DNA of 64,000 bases from Agapanthus africanus. Lineage: Eukaryota; Streptophyta; Magnoliopsida; Asparagales; Amaryllidaceae. The stretch is from contig JASDDO010000008.1 in the NCBI GenBank assembly GCA_030015575.1, forward strand, positions 80,143,965-80,207,964, given 5' to 3'. Both the position numbers and the translations under genes were made by a program. A model generated the notes under the pieces. It saw nothing but the letters and a program-made list of their open reading frames with translations. It did no database searches and was not told the DNA's origin. Shown one piece after another: positions 24,803-36,594 of this stretch. The stretch's first letter is position 1; each line of letters begins with the position of its first letter.

Positions 24803-24813
24803 CTCTGATACCA
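24803..24813 (-). other. Copia primer-binding site
   Basis: The minus strand reads TGGTATCAGAG two bases after the 5' LTR, complementary to initiator tRNA-Met. Confidence 0.88.
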
Positions 24814-24815
24814 GT

Positions 24816-25553
24816 TGTTGTGGATAAAACCGGGAGAAGATGCAATTACACAGAACAATTGCTTATGACCAATCACGCAATAATAACCACACAATAAACA
24901 ACGAAAGACAATAAAACGATATTAGTGCGACAATAAGAGAATCACAAAACAAGAGACAAAGAGATTTGTTAACGAGTTTCATCAACCGTATGACTAATTC
25001 CCGGCAGAGCAGAATCTGCAAACGTCTACTAGATCTTGAATCAAGTATTACACCAAGCAACCTTAGAAGATTTCTCTCGAATCTCTCTAGATCTTAACCG
25101 TCACCCTCTCTCTACACAATAGTTTCTCAAATTGGCAGTACATATAATATATGGGAGATCCATATATATAGACAAACCCTAATCCTATTTAAAATAAGAG
25201 ATAAACCAAAATCTGAAATATTCGGTTCGCACATAAAACCCTTTAACAGACGTCTGATCAAGACTTGGTCATACGTCTGCCTATTCTCTGTTAGGATTGA
25301 GCTCTTTGGGCAAACATCTGCACTTACTTCTTCAGACGTCTGCTGATTCTCTGCATTGGACTTCAGCTTTTCCATATGTCTGCCCCAGGCATCTGACTAC
25401 GCTCTGTACTTTGTCTAAGACTTCACAGATATCTGCACTTTGGCCTTAAGACGTCTGACGTTGTTCTGAATTTCTGACATGAGTCTCGTGCATGTCTAGA
25501 TGTATGCACCTCCTACTTCATACGTTTGAGGAAGAATTTTCCACAATTCAACA
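24816..25553 (-). repeat. Copia 5' LTR
   Basis: 738 bp, the partner of 5479-6215. It holds repeated words of the type CAGACGTCTG and CATCTGCACTT, short inverted repeats also present in the other LTR. Confidence 0.92.
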
Positions 25554-25558
25554 GCCTG

Positions 25559-26022
25559 GACATGAGAAAGAAAGAAATAAGAATATGAACCCATCAACCT
25601 GCTCGGAATTCTCCATCTCTTTCTCTCTTTCTCCTGCCCGGATGTATTAGATAGACACACCGAGTAATTTCTCATTAATCTAGTAGCTATAATTTAACTA
25701 CTCCTGCTTGGTATTGTACCGACTTCCTTGAAAGCATTCAGAAATGGTTTGTTATTAATCCTTTTGAACTTTATAGATTGCATCTTTAGTTTCTTACATA
25801 GAGTGGGACCGTTAGCCAAAAAAAATGAAGAAAAAAAGAACAATTTTTATTTTGTAGTGAAAGGTTTTTCCACAGATAAACTTTTTAATCGAGGACACCT
25901 TACATATGTCGAAGCGACGTCCTTGAAAACAAACTTTCAAATTAAAGAAATACAAGAAATATTGCTGAGAAATTTCACTCCAGATCTGAGTTCATACATA
26001 ACATACTGTATGCAATGATTCT
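25559..26022. other. Short spacer between copia and the O-methyltransferase gene
   Basis: No gene recognised. The part near 26022 should hold the 3' untranslated region of the methyltransferase transcript. Confidence 0.5.
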
Positions 26023-27688
26023 TTAGGGGAAAACCTCAATTAAAGAGCGCAACCCCAAGGGAGTAATTTTATAGTGGGTGAAACCTGCCTCCATAAACAA
26101 TTTATTCCATTCATGCTCTTTCCGCTCTTTACCATGCGTAGACATCATCATCACTATATCACACAATAGTTGTGTCTCTATCTCTTTAGAATCTTTGTTG
26201 TCTTCAACTACGATTTCGATTATGATCACCTTTCCATCCTTTTTAGGAATTGCCTCCTTACACTTTTTCAGTATTCTGACGCAGTCTTCATCACTCCAAT
26301 CATGCAATATCGCCTACAAAATGCAATTTACAAACCCAAATCTTGATTTATAGGACTTTTCAATTTACATACCATTTACATATCAAGGAAAGTAATTCTT
26401 CTACTAAATCTGCTAAGATTCGTGAAAAAGATCCCCAAAAAAATGTGCCGATGAGTATTCTCTAAATCAAATGATATATAATTTAAAATATGCTAAATTT
26501 ATCAACTAATTGTATAGTATTTGAATTCAAATGGGACCACATTTCTAACTATATATTTATTCCTCTAAAACAAATAGTGAATATCCAACAAACATTATTC
26601 CTATTTAATAGCTTATACATAAATAAAAATCAATTTATATATCGATTCACCGCAAACTTCATATTATTATAAATCACTATAACACAATGAATAAAAAAAA
26701 TTGGTATTTTGCAAGAAGCTGTCTGGGGTTCAATCTTCCTATACATCAGGGTAAGGTCTGTTATATATATTTATATAGTTTTTATAAAATATTTAACTAT
26801 ACAGAAGTAAAAAAAAAAAGGATTTTCAAAAAGTAAAGTAAGTGAAAATAAATTTCATTTTAAAGCAAAGCTATCACGTACTCTTAGAAGAACCGCATCA
26901 GCCTTGGGCACATGCTCAAACATATCGCCTCCAATCCCCACCACACCCGGACTCTCCGTCGCAACGGCGATCACATGCGGCAGATCATAAAACGAACACG
27001 ACGTCAACCCTGGAAACGCCTTCTTAAGGGCGCGGGCGACGGTCCCGGTCCCACCACCAACGTCCACGACGCTGGTCAACCCATCGAAAACCCCTCTGCA
27101 GTTCTCAACCACGGCTCCCACCACCAACCGCGTGTCCCCCGCCATCGTCTCATTGACCATCAGATTAAACTCGGCGCTCTCATTCGCCATGTCCCACATC
27201 GACTTGCCATGCGCAAACTCCTGCACACACCCGAATTCATCGGACGACCGCAGCCACCCGCTCATGTGCTGTCCCAGCGAGAGCACGTGCGGGCTCAGCA
27301 GCAGTCCCACGACGCACGGGCGGATGCTCGTGGGGCTGTCTTTCAGAAGAAGCTCGGAGAGCGGGGTGAGGGAGTACGATTCTCGATGGTCGTCGAGTTG
27401 GAAATAGCCCATTTGAGCTAGGAGCTGCATGAGGCGTCGGAGGTGAGGGGCTTTGACGGGAGGGATGTCGAGTTTGGAGATGAGATGGGGGATGGTGACG
27501 GGGTGGCCGTGAGCATGGATGGCGTCGGGGATTTCGAGTTCGAGGGCGCATTTGAGAGCGAAGGATCCCCTTATGCCCATCACATGGTGGTAGATCTGAG
27601 ATTGGGCTTGAAGCATGGCATTGATGGAGGATGATGATGGTGGTGGTGATGGTGATGAAGCATCTCCTACTCCGTTACCAAACCCCAT
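26023..27688 (-). CDS. Class II plant O-methyltransferase (COMT-type)
   Basis: Transfers methyl from S-adenosylmethionine to a phenolic hydroxyl in the cytosol; the substrate (flavonoid, stilbene or other phenolic) cannot be told. Exon 1 is 26882-27688 and exon 2 is 26023-26313, with a GT..AG intron of 568 bp in phase 0. The product is 365 residues, normal for the family. Residues 25-110 form the dimerisation region (LQAQSQIYHHV). The SAM-binding motif VVDVGGGTG is at 207-215, DLPHVI at 235-240 and GGDMF at 253-257. The catalytic-type HDW has its His at 273. The end GKERKEHEWNKLF..AGF fits class II. Two in-frame ATGs lie upstream (27742, 27721); 27688 is preferred from the usual N-terminal length. 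All key motifs are present and the frame is intact. A G box (CACGTG) sits at 27751. Copia lies 470 bp downstream and a palindrome-tiled LTR 333 bp upstream. Confidence 0.92.
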
Positions 27689-28020
27689 TGTTTGTTTAGG
27701 ATTTGATGAAGAGGAACACATGTATATGTAGAAACTTTGCATGAGTGATGCACGTGTGTGTGTGTATAAACAATAGAAAACATGCCAAAAATAAATGCAA
27801 AAATGCAAGTGAATTATTGGATATGTAGAATGATAAACATTAAGGGGGCTAATTGTAAGTTTTCTTTTTCTTTCCTTACTTTTACCTTTTTAGAGAGTGT
27901 GGATGGAGAAAGAGGAGATACACGGTATTGTTTAAGCACGGATGATGCATGTGATAGACAAGAAAGAATGGATATATAATGGGAATATGTATAATTTTTG
28001 TGTAAAGGATAATAAATATC
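27689..28020 (-). promoter_or_regulatory. Proximal promoter of the O-methyltransferase gene
   Basis: This is all the space between the start codon and the LTR-like element. It holds a G box CACGTG at 27751-27756 and AT-rich words (GTTTATACA near 27770) that could act as TATA box. No site is proven. Confidence 0.45.
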
Positions 28021-29125
28021 TGTTCTTCTCCGAAATACAGAGACGGGACCGCGTATGTCCGTCTTGTCTGAATTTGGGGGCAAATACTAATTGGTGATAT
28101 CCGTCCACCTTTCCGAAAATACCGAGTTGATTTATGACACTATATATCGAACGTTTAAACGGATGCGGCCGATGAAGCAGACTTCGTCAGATTCCCCCTC
28201 ATTGAGAGGTTTTTGATTGTAGGGACGCTCTTCCCTGCAGGCGCAAGCCCCTGCAGTTAATTACGCTACTGCATCACGGTAACCACTTTCTCCTTCTCCA
28301 GATGGTCACTTCGTGTCGTGGGTGTTTGTTTTGTTTTTAGCTGCCCGTGGATTGTATACGGAGACTAATTTATGTTGTCGCCCGTAGGGCGTGGATTAGT
28401 CCAAATCCGTATTTTTTTAGATTTGGGTTTGGGGTTGGGTTTAAAGATACGTTAGTCTCATTTGAGACTAAGATCAATTTAAACGTTTGTTAAGAATACG
28501 TTAGTCTAATTTCAGACTAAGATCAACTTAACGGGATCGTTTAGATCCAACAAAGGAGCATTTGGGCTCTATTATTTAGTTTATGGACATTGCGGTCCAT
28601 TAGTTTAGGGGCATTACGGTCCAAGGTTAAGGACATCATAGTCCGTCGGTTTAAAGGACCCCACAGTCCGAGGTTAAGGACATCATAGTCCATGGGTTTA
28701 AGGACCCCACGGTCCGAGATTAAGGACATCATAGTTCATGGGTTTAAATACCCCACAGTCCAGTTTAAAGACGTCATAGTCTATGGAACGTATGGGTGTC
28801 GGGACCCGTTACCTCTCTGAAGACGTTAAAGGATTACAACGACAAATATCAGAGGAGTAAAGAGATGTACCCTTGAACCAATTTTGGTTGGGAGATCTGT
28901 AGTCTAATTGGGATTAAGATCAAAGATTTATGAGCATATGGGCTCAATTAATCTGAATGAGGGATTTATAGCCAACTTGGGCTCAGCCCATTCAGTTAAA
29001 ATGTTAAACATTTGACAATACTGAGCATTGATTTGAATTCTGACAATATGTTTGTCTTTTACTGAATGCTGAGCATTCCTCATAACTCTGGGCTTTATTT
29101 TAAAGAACAATTTATGTTCTATCAG

Positions 29126-29412
29126 CGCACACGTGAGAAACACGTGGCGCGCTTGGCGCTTTGCGCCAGTCAAAGAGCGCATTACGCTTCTGCCGAGTAA
29201 CGCACACGTGAGGGACACGTGGTGTGCTTGGTGCTTAGCGCTAGTCTATGAGCGTATTGCGCTAATTTATGAGCGCAAAGCGCTACTAGTTCAGTGGTGC
29301 ACACGTGAGGAGCACGTGGTGCGCTTGGCGCTGAGCGCCATTCTATGAGCGCAAAGCGCTAGTCCAAGAGCGCAGAGCGCTAACTGTTAAGTGGTGCACA
29401 CGTGAGGAGCAC
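29126..29412. repeat. Paired G-box array with five-base spacers
   Basis: Four CACGTG-N5-CACGTG pairs (spacers AGAAA, AGGGA, AGGAG, AGGAG) with outer arms GCGCA..TGCGC. They are separated by hairpins such as AGCGCAAAGCGCT. The spacer is constant at five bases, against four in the other element. Confidence 0.8.
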
Positions 29413-30239
29413 GTGGTGCGCTTGGAGCTGAGCGCCATTCCATGAGCGCAAAGTGCTAATCCAAGAGCGCAGAGCGTTAATTTATGAGCGCAAAACACTA
29501 TCTGATCAACTTTATGATCTGAGAAATAAATTCTCGTTTATAAGGGACTTTGTCTCAAGATTCTAAGAACAAAAGTTCTTACTTTATAGGAGATGCTTTA
29601 ATCTCTTGTATTGATGAAAGGCTTTGTCTTTATGGATCTATGATCCATAAGAGAATTGATTTATTCTCCCCCAATTTTATAATGAGATGTTCATGATCTC
29701 TTTGTATAAAATACCTTAGTCTTGTAGATCTATGATCTGTGAGAAGAACTATGTTCTTTTTCTTGTTTTATGATGAGATCTTTTGATCTCTTTGTGAAAG
29801 ACTTTGGTCTTGTAGATCTATGATCTTAAAGAAAGAAGTGAATTCTTCTTCTTAGTTATGAGATGATTTCATCTCTCTGTTCATTTTACAAGCTGATTTG
29901 TTTAATCAGTTAAGGAGATCTTTTCTCCAATTGATTTGGGGATTTTCCCATCGTTGGATTTTTGATCCAATGGGCTTCTGATTTACAGAAGGCAATCTTC
30001 TTGTTTTTAACAAGATTGGGGAATTTCCTCTAAACAGAATTTATTCTGTGTTTTTGGTGATTTTTAATCACCATTGAATCATTGATCCAACGGTACTCTG
30101 ATTTACAGAGCACAATCTTTTTGTTTGGAAAGATTTTGAGGAATTTTTTCTTAACAGAATTTAATTTTGATTAATTGATGATTTATCATCTTTATTGGAT
30201 CTCTGATCTGACGGTGAGGAGCTTTTAGTTCCAGCGCTA

Positions 30240-30460
30240 GCGTACCCGTGCTTTGCACGTGGTGCGCTGCTTAGAGGGCAGCGCACTTGGCGCACACGTG
30301 TTTTGCACGTGGTGCGCTGCTTAGAGCGCAGCGCACTTGGCGCTGCTTCTGAAGCGTTGCTTCATTTCAGAATTTGAATTTTGAACAGAGTTTTGCTCTG
30401 ATTGGGGGAAACAAATGCCCCCCCCCCACCGTTGCGCTCATGTGGCCCACACGTGAGTGC
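30240..30460. repeat. G-box and GCGC hairpin array near the TATA box
   Basis: CCCGTG-CTTTG-CACGTG and CACGTG-TTTTG-CACGTG pairs, each followed by GTGCGCTGCTTAGAG.GCAGCGCAC hairpins, then a C-rich run and one more CACACGTG. The array lies about 60-280 bp upstream of TATAAATA. Confidence 0.7.
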
Positions 30461-30520
30461 AGCGGTGGCAGCATCTACGCACTTGGATCAACTCAGAAGT
30501 TGAAATGGCATCTCAGTGCC

Positions 30521-30528
30521 TATAAATA
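30521..30528 (+). promoter_or_regulatory. TATA box of the LTR-like element
   Basis: TATAAATA directly after the G-box arrays. It is in the position expected for the promoter of a U3 region, with transcription starting about 30 bp further on. Confidence 0.5.
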
Positions 30529-31029
30529 AGACCTTTGGCCCTTGAGATGATTTCTGTTCATCTTCTTCCTTCTGAGAATTTTTATTCTCTTGCAGAGCAT
30601 AGCTCTTTGGTTTAAGAATTTTTATTCCCTCCATGGTAAGTTAATGACAATGATGAGAATTTTTATTGGACTGATTGAGAGTCTTCGAGCTTATTTTCTG
30701 TTAAAGATTTGCTTGTGTTGATCTTGTGCCGTATGCTGGAGCATTAAATGGTGTTGTCAAGTTTAATGAGATGACAGTGGTTTTATTGATCCACAAATGT
30801 TGCTTATTTGTTAGACTTTAAAAAATGTTTTGCACCAAAAGAGAAACCGAACAATGAAGAATTTTATGTACCGTAAGTCCTAAAATATCAAAAGAGAAAA
30901 TTGGACTTGCGGCATGCCTCACTGCGGTACCACAAACCCAATGGGGAGGGTGCTCGGGCCGTGCTTGGTAAGTCTTGGCGGGCCCCCTACTATTTTCTCT
31001 CCTAACATTCAATCCCGGGTGCATGCCGG

Positions 31030-31494
31030 GTGCATGTTTGGATAGTTTGGAGTGCATGTTTGGATAGTTTGGAAAATATTTCTGGGGATTCCGTTTTGGA
31101 TAAATAAATCTTGCAATTCAAATTCATTCCATTAAATGAAATTTCTAAGGGTTTTTTTTTAAATTTATAGATGTTTGGACATTTTGGGATAAGGCTGTGC
31201 GTTTAATGATTACCTTTTCTTTTCATGCATGGCTGAGTTAAAATATTCTTTTTCTGAAATAAAAACACCGTTTTCAAAAAGATGGAGAAAGTGAAATGGT
31301 TTGGGGAAAAAATAATTAAGTCTTAGCAAATTTTTTTAATCCTATGGAATGAACCTATTTGGGGTATTTTTTCCCCTCTGGATTTACCCATGAAAATGCC
31401 GTCCAAATAACTTTTTTAAAGGATTGCATTGATCCAAAGAGAAAATGGAATCTAGCATTTCTATTCTATGGATTGTGTGTATCCAAACATGCCC
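31030..31494. repeat. MITE with GCATGTTTGGATA ends
   Basis: The left edge carries two tandem copies of GTGCATGTTTGGATAGTTTGG. The right edge has the inverted word TATCCAAACATGCCC. The inside is AT-rich and non-coding. The ends resemble plant hAT-like MITEs. Confidence 0.55.
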
Positions 31495-33052
31495 TTAACT
31501 CCATATAGAAAATGAGGAAACGAGGCATGCATTGTCACTGCATACCCCGATCTACTATGCGGGTGGGCCCCCTGGTTATTTTACAGATAACCTCATGAAC
31601 GCCACCTGCCAATAAGTTCGGGCACGGCAGTGACACTGCAAGCTCAGTTTTCTCATTAAAAATGAAATTACAGATATGAACCGGTTTCTTGATTAGATTC
31701 ATACAGGGTGTCATCTGCAAAAATTATTTGTATTTACACGTTTTACGCCATCCCAGAACCCTCACTCCCAAATATGAACGCCACGGTTTGCCCGCCGCAG
31801 CCGTCCTATCGCTACAAACTATTGCATGCGTGGCTAATCCTGTATTTGTATCGGCCTGAAGAGTGGTCTGAACAAAAGTTCAGAAGAAAACCCAAGTAAC
31901 TTTTTTTTTGTTGAAATTTTACCTACTATGAGTCCAAAATATCCCCTTTTTACTGATATAACTTCTCAAGCGTATTAACGGTATGTTTCAATTCTTTGCG
32001 CGTTGCTATTAGAGGTAAGTTGCCCTATATTTATTCATTAGGTTTTCAAATTGTGTGTTAATTTGTTTGGTTCTAATTTCTGTTGATTATTTATCAAATT
32101 TGTTGATTTAGGCCTCATTTCGGAGCGGGGGTTAAGAAACCATGGTTTGGTGGGATTTTTCAAGACTAAAATTCCTAAAAGTTACAAGGCGTGACCTGTT
32201 CAGCAACCAAAATAGAGTTTTCCAAGCAGCGGTTTTAAATAGTTTCAAAGGCCGGAAACCTCTTTTTTTTATTAAAAAACTCCAAAAGGATTGGAGTTGG
32301 TAAAGTTTCAAGACGCTCTCTTTTTAAACCTTATTTTTTAGTGATACCTTGGTTTCAATTTTCAAGTCTATGTTTCGAAAAGACCCAAAACTTTTCGAAA
32401 CCACACTTTTCAAAATCTTGTTGCCAAGGTAGACCTTAGTTGTTTTGCAACTCTTCTGTGTTTTTAATTTTTTTTATCGAAGATCACAGGTTTGGAATTT
32501 TGATGAAGTGACTGGAACACTCAAATTGGTATCATAGCAACCTAGGTTCAAATTTCAGTGGACGCTTATTTAAAACGGGTCAATAAAAAATATATAATAC
32601 CACTGCGCTTGCTCAACATGCTAGGTGATCTTAGTATACAAAATTATATTTCTCAACCCTTCGTTATTTATAGCTTTAGTATTGTGTTGCTGAGGTGTTG
32701 AATGGAGATCTTAATAAATATAAATAGAGTTAACACCCACAGATATAAAGAAGTCTTCCAAACTTTATTCACGCACTCAAAATATAAGTCATTTTTCTGT
32801 TTTAGTTCATTACATAAAAACCTCTCTCTCTATATATATATATCCCAGAGCAACCATTCACTTACCAAAAACACACAAAACTTTTCACAAACACCACTTA
32901 AACATATAGACACATCTCTTCTCTTTATTTACACCTCTTCACACAAAACCTAACTGCTCACAATAATTAACCACCAATCTAATTAAACTCATTTGAAGTA
33001 ACTATTCAATTAATATGAACAAGTTTATTTCCAGCAAGTGGTGGGGACTTAT
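31495..33052. other. Gene-free DNA
   Basis: No coding region is supported. It holds a C/G-richer stretch at 31,500-31,870 without recognisable motif, a possible SINE relic near 32,530 (TTGGTATC.. and GGTTCAAATTTC) and a short (TA)n at 32,832-32,844. Confidence 0.45.
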
Positions 33053-34019
33053 GAAGCACAGACACGAATACAGACATTGATTCGGACGCGGACACGGATA
33101 CGGGACACGGCAAGTTTGTAAAAAAGAAGACACGGGGACACGACTATATTATTTATCTATATATTTAATTATATATATTAAACAAAATATAGTAAACTGT
33201 GAGAAGAATAATGCATGAATAAAATCTTAAAATCATAATAAAATAAAATAAAAGGTTATAGCTTTATCCAAAATTGTAAGTTTTTTTTAGCACAAACAGA
33301 TACATATAGAAAACTAAATGTAAAGTGCATAAGAATACAATTCATAAGAGTGTAAAAAAATAAAACACTAACCCTTTTTAATTTGAGCCGACTTTCATAT
33401 ACCCGAGCATCAATTGAACATTTACTTTTTCTAGTTGTAGTCCACGATGTAAGAAATTTAACACCCCTACACTATTTAGAAGTGACATCTACTTTTTCTA
33501 GTGGTCCGTTATGAAAGAGATTTGACGCTCAACACTATCTACAAGTGTCGGACACGTCCACTATGGACTGACACGGCCACTACTATAAATAAGGGTTGTC
33601 TCTACGGATTTATCCGTAGGGACAAACCACTGCCCCTACGGATACAGCCGTAGGGGCAAGAAAATACCATGTAGGTACAAACGCCGTAGATACAAGTTGA
33701 AGCCCTGAACTTGCCCCTACGGACAAAAACTTGCCCCTACGGAGTTCTGTGTAGGTCCCGTTTTCCCTACGGCGTAGGGGCAAAAAATTTATTTTATTTA
33801 CGGGTTTTTAAAATAGATTACTTGTACCTCCGCAAGCTCCTACGGACAAAAACTTGCCCCTACGGCGTAGCCCCTACGGATACATGCGTAGGTACATATC
33901 CGTAAGGGCAAAATATCAGGATTCCTGTGAAGTGTGTCCGGTGGAGTGTCCAAGTGTCCAATACGTGTCGGACTGTCAGACACGAACACGGCAATCAAAT
34001 AGAAGTGTTCCTGCTTCCT
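33053..34019. repeat. GAAGCA-ended element rich in GACACG words
   Basis: Begins GAAGCACAGACACG; its right edge, inverted, begins GGAAGCAGGAACAC. Next to both edges are degenerate repeats of GGACACGG or GTGTCCG. A second element (33578-33934) lies inside. It is probably a non-autonomous DNA transposon. A TA duplication is possible but not sure. Confidence 0.4.
33578..33934. mobile_element. CACTA-like mini-element
   Basis: Starts CACTACTATAAAT. The inside repeats CCCCTACGG and its inverse CCGTAGGGG at least ten times (33600-33910), often as palindromes such as GGATTTATCC within TACGG..CCGTA. Dense subterminal repeats of this kind mark CACTA elements. The right end (GAAGTG) does not mirror the left well and no 3-bp duplication was found. 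Confidence 0.45.
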
Positions 34020-34849
34020 AGACGGGGACATTTAAAAAGCATTTTTCACAATTAGAGATTACAAGGAGATATTTTAAAGGTGTACACTAACATGGAAATC
34101 AGAATCTTGAATGCTATTGTATGAATCATAATCTTGAATGCATTGTTTTGTGATATATGTGCTTTAGATACACAGTTTTCAGTATATTACACTAGTATCT
34201 TTTCAAGTACTTCAACTCCTTTATTATCAGCCATCATGTTGTTGTATGTATTGTACTTCTTGTCTTTTTGCCTTGTTTGAGAGTTTTTAGAATTGATTAT
34301 GACCCTGTCTTGGTCTAATCTAAATGTAGATTTCAACTTGTTATGAGGAAGGTATACAATCTCCGAAATGAAGAAATTAGTTCAAAAAATTATCTTTCAG
34401 ATGCTAAATACTCATCGCATGGCTTATAAGCGAGATGATACGATGGAGAAACGACCATTTTATTAATGCCATCCTCATCTTCAGGTTAGTATTATATATG
34501 GGCAGCTGTTCGTTTCCCTTCATGCTGGAACTTGTATCCTGAGAGGAATGCTAAGCTATTTTCTGAATCTTGAAGGTGATGTTGAAAATTTTAACTCAGT
34601 TATCTTCAAGCTTCACTCAATGGGCAGGAGCAACAAGAGGAAAAAATAAGGATAAACTTGAAAGAGCAGTATAGGTGTCCAACTTTTCCGGCTATGATCA
34701 AGGAGGACAAGCCATTGATTTTAGGGGTTATTGTGGTTGTTCACCCATAACAAACTCACTATAACGGAAAGATTTTAAGTTCTTAAAAATCTTTTAAATA
34801 TTTGTGATATCAAAATATACAAACGTGCATCGCACTTGCAATATACTAG
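34020..34849 (+). mobile_element. Helitron-like 3' end and flank
   Basis: The right edge shows a GTGCATCGCAC hairpin (34823-34836) followed by a terminal CTAG (34846-34849) before T, the hallmark of a Helitron 3' end. The 5' end was not found, so the left limit is unknown. The rest has no recognisable gene. Confidence 0.4.
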
Positions 34850-36594
34850 TTATTATAATCCAAACCTTTTGGATGGTGATGTCATTATTGTATCATTTTA
34901 AAAGAAAAAGTTTTTGAAAAAAGAAGAAATGGCCTTTTCTAAAAACAAGCTTTAAAAAGCTTAATTTCATCATATTTCAAATAAAATAATTAAATGCGTG
35001 TTTCATTTTTATTATTATTTTATTAATATGATAACTCAATCCCAAAATGTATGTAGGAAGTGATCATATTTCCCTCTTCTAAGAAAAAGTCAAAAGTATA
35101 AGAAAATTGTTGTAAATTAATTTCTTTTCAAAATATACCCTTCGCATTCACTTCCCGAGCCGTGCTCTCTCTCTCTCTCTCTCATCTTAATCTAACACCC
35201 CTGCTCAATCAAAAGATGAAAAAAGAAGAGAAAAACACATCTAAATTAAGAAAAATAAAACTCTTTATTACCACTTATAAAATTTTCATTTCTCATCCGT
35301 ATCATATTTAGCCACTATTATTCAACAATGGATAATGTGTGAAAAAAAGAAGAAAGCCAATTGCAATTGTCTTATAATCTTTATCCTATGAGACGGTCGC
35401 TTGAGGAATCAAATCGATCGAAATCCATGTGTACAAAATCCAATCCATCCGATTCCAAATCGAACTACCAAAGCTTAGGAATGTTTGAGCTAGAAGTAAG
35501 ACTTAAAAATAGGAATGTGTGAAAAAAAGAAAAAAACTATTAGCAATTGTCTTGCAATCTTCACCCTATGATGAGATGTCAAATCGATCCAAATCCATGT
35601 ATACAGAACTTCATTGATACTTTTTACCAAAAACTCAAGTTGTATATCAACACACATAACCAATCTTATAGCTGCAAACAACAAATATACAAACCAGTCA
35701 GGTGCCATAATGAGACAAAACGGCTTTGTAGGGTTATATACATAAAGTCTAAACATCTTAAGAAAGATTCCGATGTGGGACTTACCAGCACACATCCCAC
35801 TACATCTGGGGCCAAGTCATATGCATGGTCCATCATTCAAAGATCCAATACAGCCCCATGCTCCCTTATTAATCCACTGGCATTTTACACGAGCGATGTA
35901 TTTGTTGCTTTATCCTGTTGGGAGGAAAAAGAAATCTTAAGTTCATGGATAAATATAAAATAAGAAGCTTTTGGTGTAAAATTGTTTTGAATATTAATAA
36001 ATGAATAAAATAGTCATTTTAGTAACTTATATTAAAAGTATTCTGAAAGATATTATAATATGTTATTTACTATATTTAAATAAAAGAAGGTAGTTATAAG
36101 TAAATGAAATTAAAATTTAAAAAATGATAAGATTAAAATAAATTCTTGAAAGTTCTTTTTTGTCTTAAGTTTGAATATAATATAGATTGAATTTGGAATT
36201 CAAACTAATTTCTACAATTTTTTTTTTTGTCTCAAGTTCTAAAAGGTTTATTTTTTCTTGTTTTTTAGAAAACGGAGAAATTTAATTATTTTTGTCGTTC
36301 TTGAAAGACATGAAGACGTTAAGATTTTTTTATAAATATAACAATTAATTATTTTTGACTCTCATGAAAGATGTGCAGATTCGATGTGCAGGTCTTAAGA
36401 ATAAAGTATTTTTTATTTTTTTATTTTTAAAAGAAGTGGATGGGCTTCTAACCAAATCTGCATTATATATTACTATAGAATATAGATTTAAGATGACCGG
36501 TGGAATTTCCTCTAAAATCCCTGCTCTCTCTCTCTCTTCCCTCCCAAATTTTCGTTCGCCATTGAAAATTTTTGCCGATAAAAATTCCCAAAAA
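34850..36594. other. Gene-free DNA upstream of the zinc-finger gene
   Basis: AT-rich, with a (CT)n run at 35166-35182 and a second CT run just upstream of the next gene (36521-36540). A word of the type GATGTGGGACTTA..CACATCCCAC at 35772-35802, common in plant intergenic repeats, lies in an open frame that is not a gene. Confidence 0.5.

Larger units (their letters stand above)
5479..25553 (-). mobile_element. Ty1/copia retrotransposon, full length, twice interrupted
   Basis: Both LTRs (5479-6215 and 24816-25553) begin TG and end CA. They flank an internal region that reads, on the minus strand, gag, protease, integrase, reverse transcriptase and RNase H, the copia order. Flanking 5-mers GCGTG (5474-5478) and GCCTG (25554-25558) fit one target duplication with a single change. 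The span is about 20 kb instead of the usual 5 kb because a 3.85-kb LTR-like element (6958-10806) and a 10.6-kb gypsy element (12098-22696) sit inside. The LTRs differ at many sites and all frames are broken, so it is old and immobile. It ends 470 bp from the 3' end of the O-methyltransferase gene. Confidence 0.93.
28021..30780 (+). mobile_element. Second palindrome-tiled LTR-like element
   Basis: Starts TGTTCTTCTCCGAA and follows the minus strand of the element at 10806 for about 300 bp, then in the same block order: GGAC..GTCC hairpins (28570-28790), one copy of the 80-bp repeat (28796-28886), a short TTAACA part, a G-box array (29126-29412), AT-arm hairpins (29500-30220), more G-box pairs (30240-30320), and a TATA box with about 250 nt after it. 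Arms differ from the first copy (GGCGCT..AGCGCC, AGCGCAAAGCGCT, GAGATGATTTCATCTC), but the tiling by inverted repeats is the same. The right end and a target duplication were not found, so it may be truncated; the end given is approximate. Confidence 0.68.

Noticed and set aside
26700-26765. B-box-like word GGGGTTCAATC suggesting a tRNA or SINE
   Set aside because: No A box at the right distance and no cloverleaf; at best a relic, inside the O-methyltransferase intron.
27689-27808. Longer N-terminus of the O-methyltransferase
   Set aside because: The frame start at 27808 is TTG. The in-frame ATGs at 27742 and 27721 would add residues unlike the family N-terminus, although they cannot be excluded.
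35547-35963. Open frame of 138 codons
   Set aside because: No motif, overlaps an equally long frame on the other strand, and spans a common intergenic repeat word.
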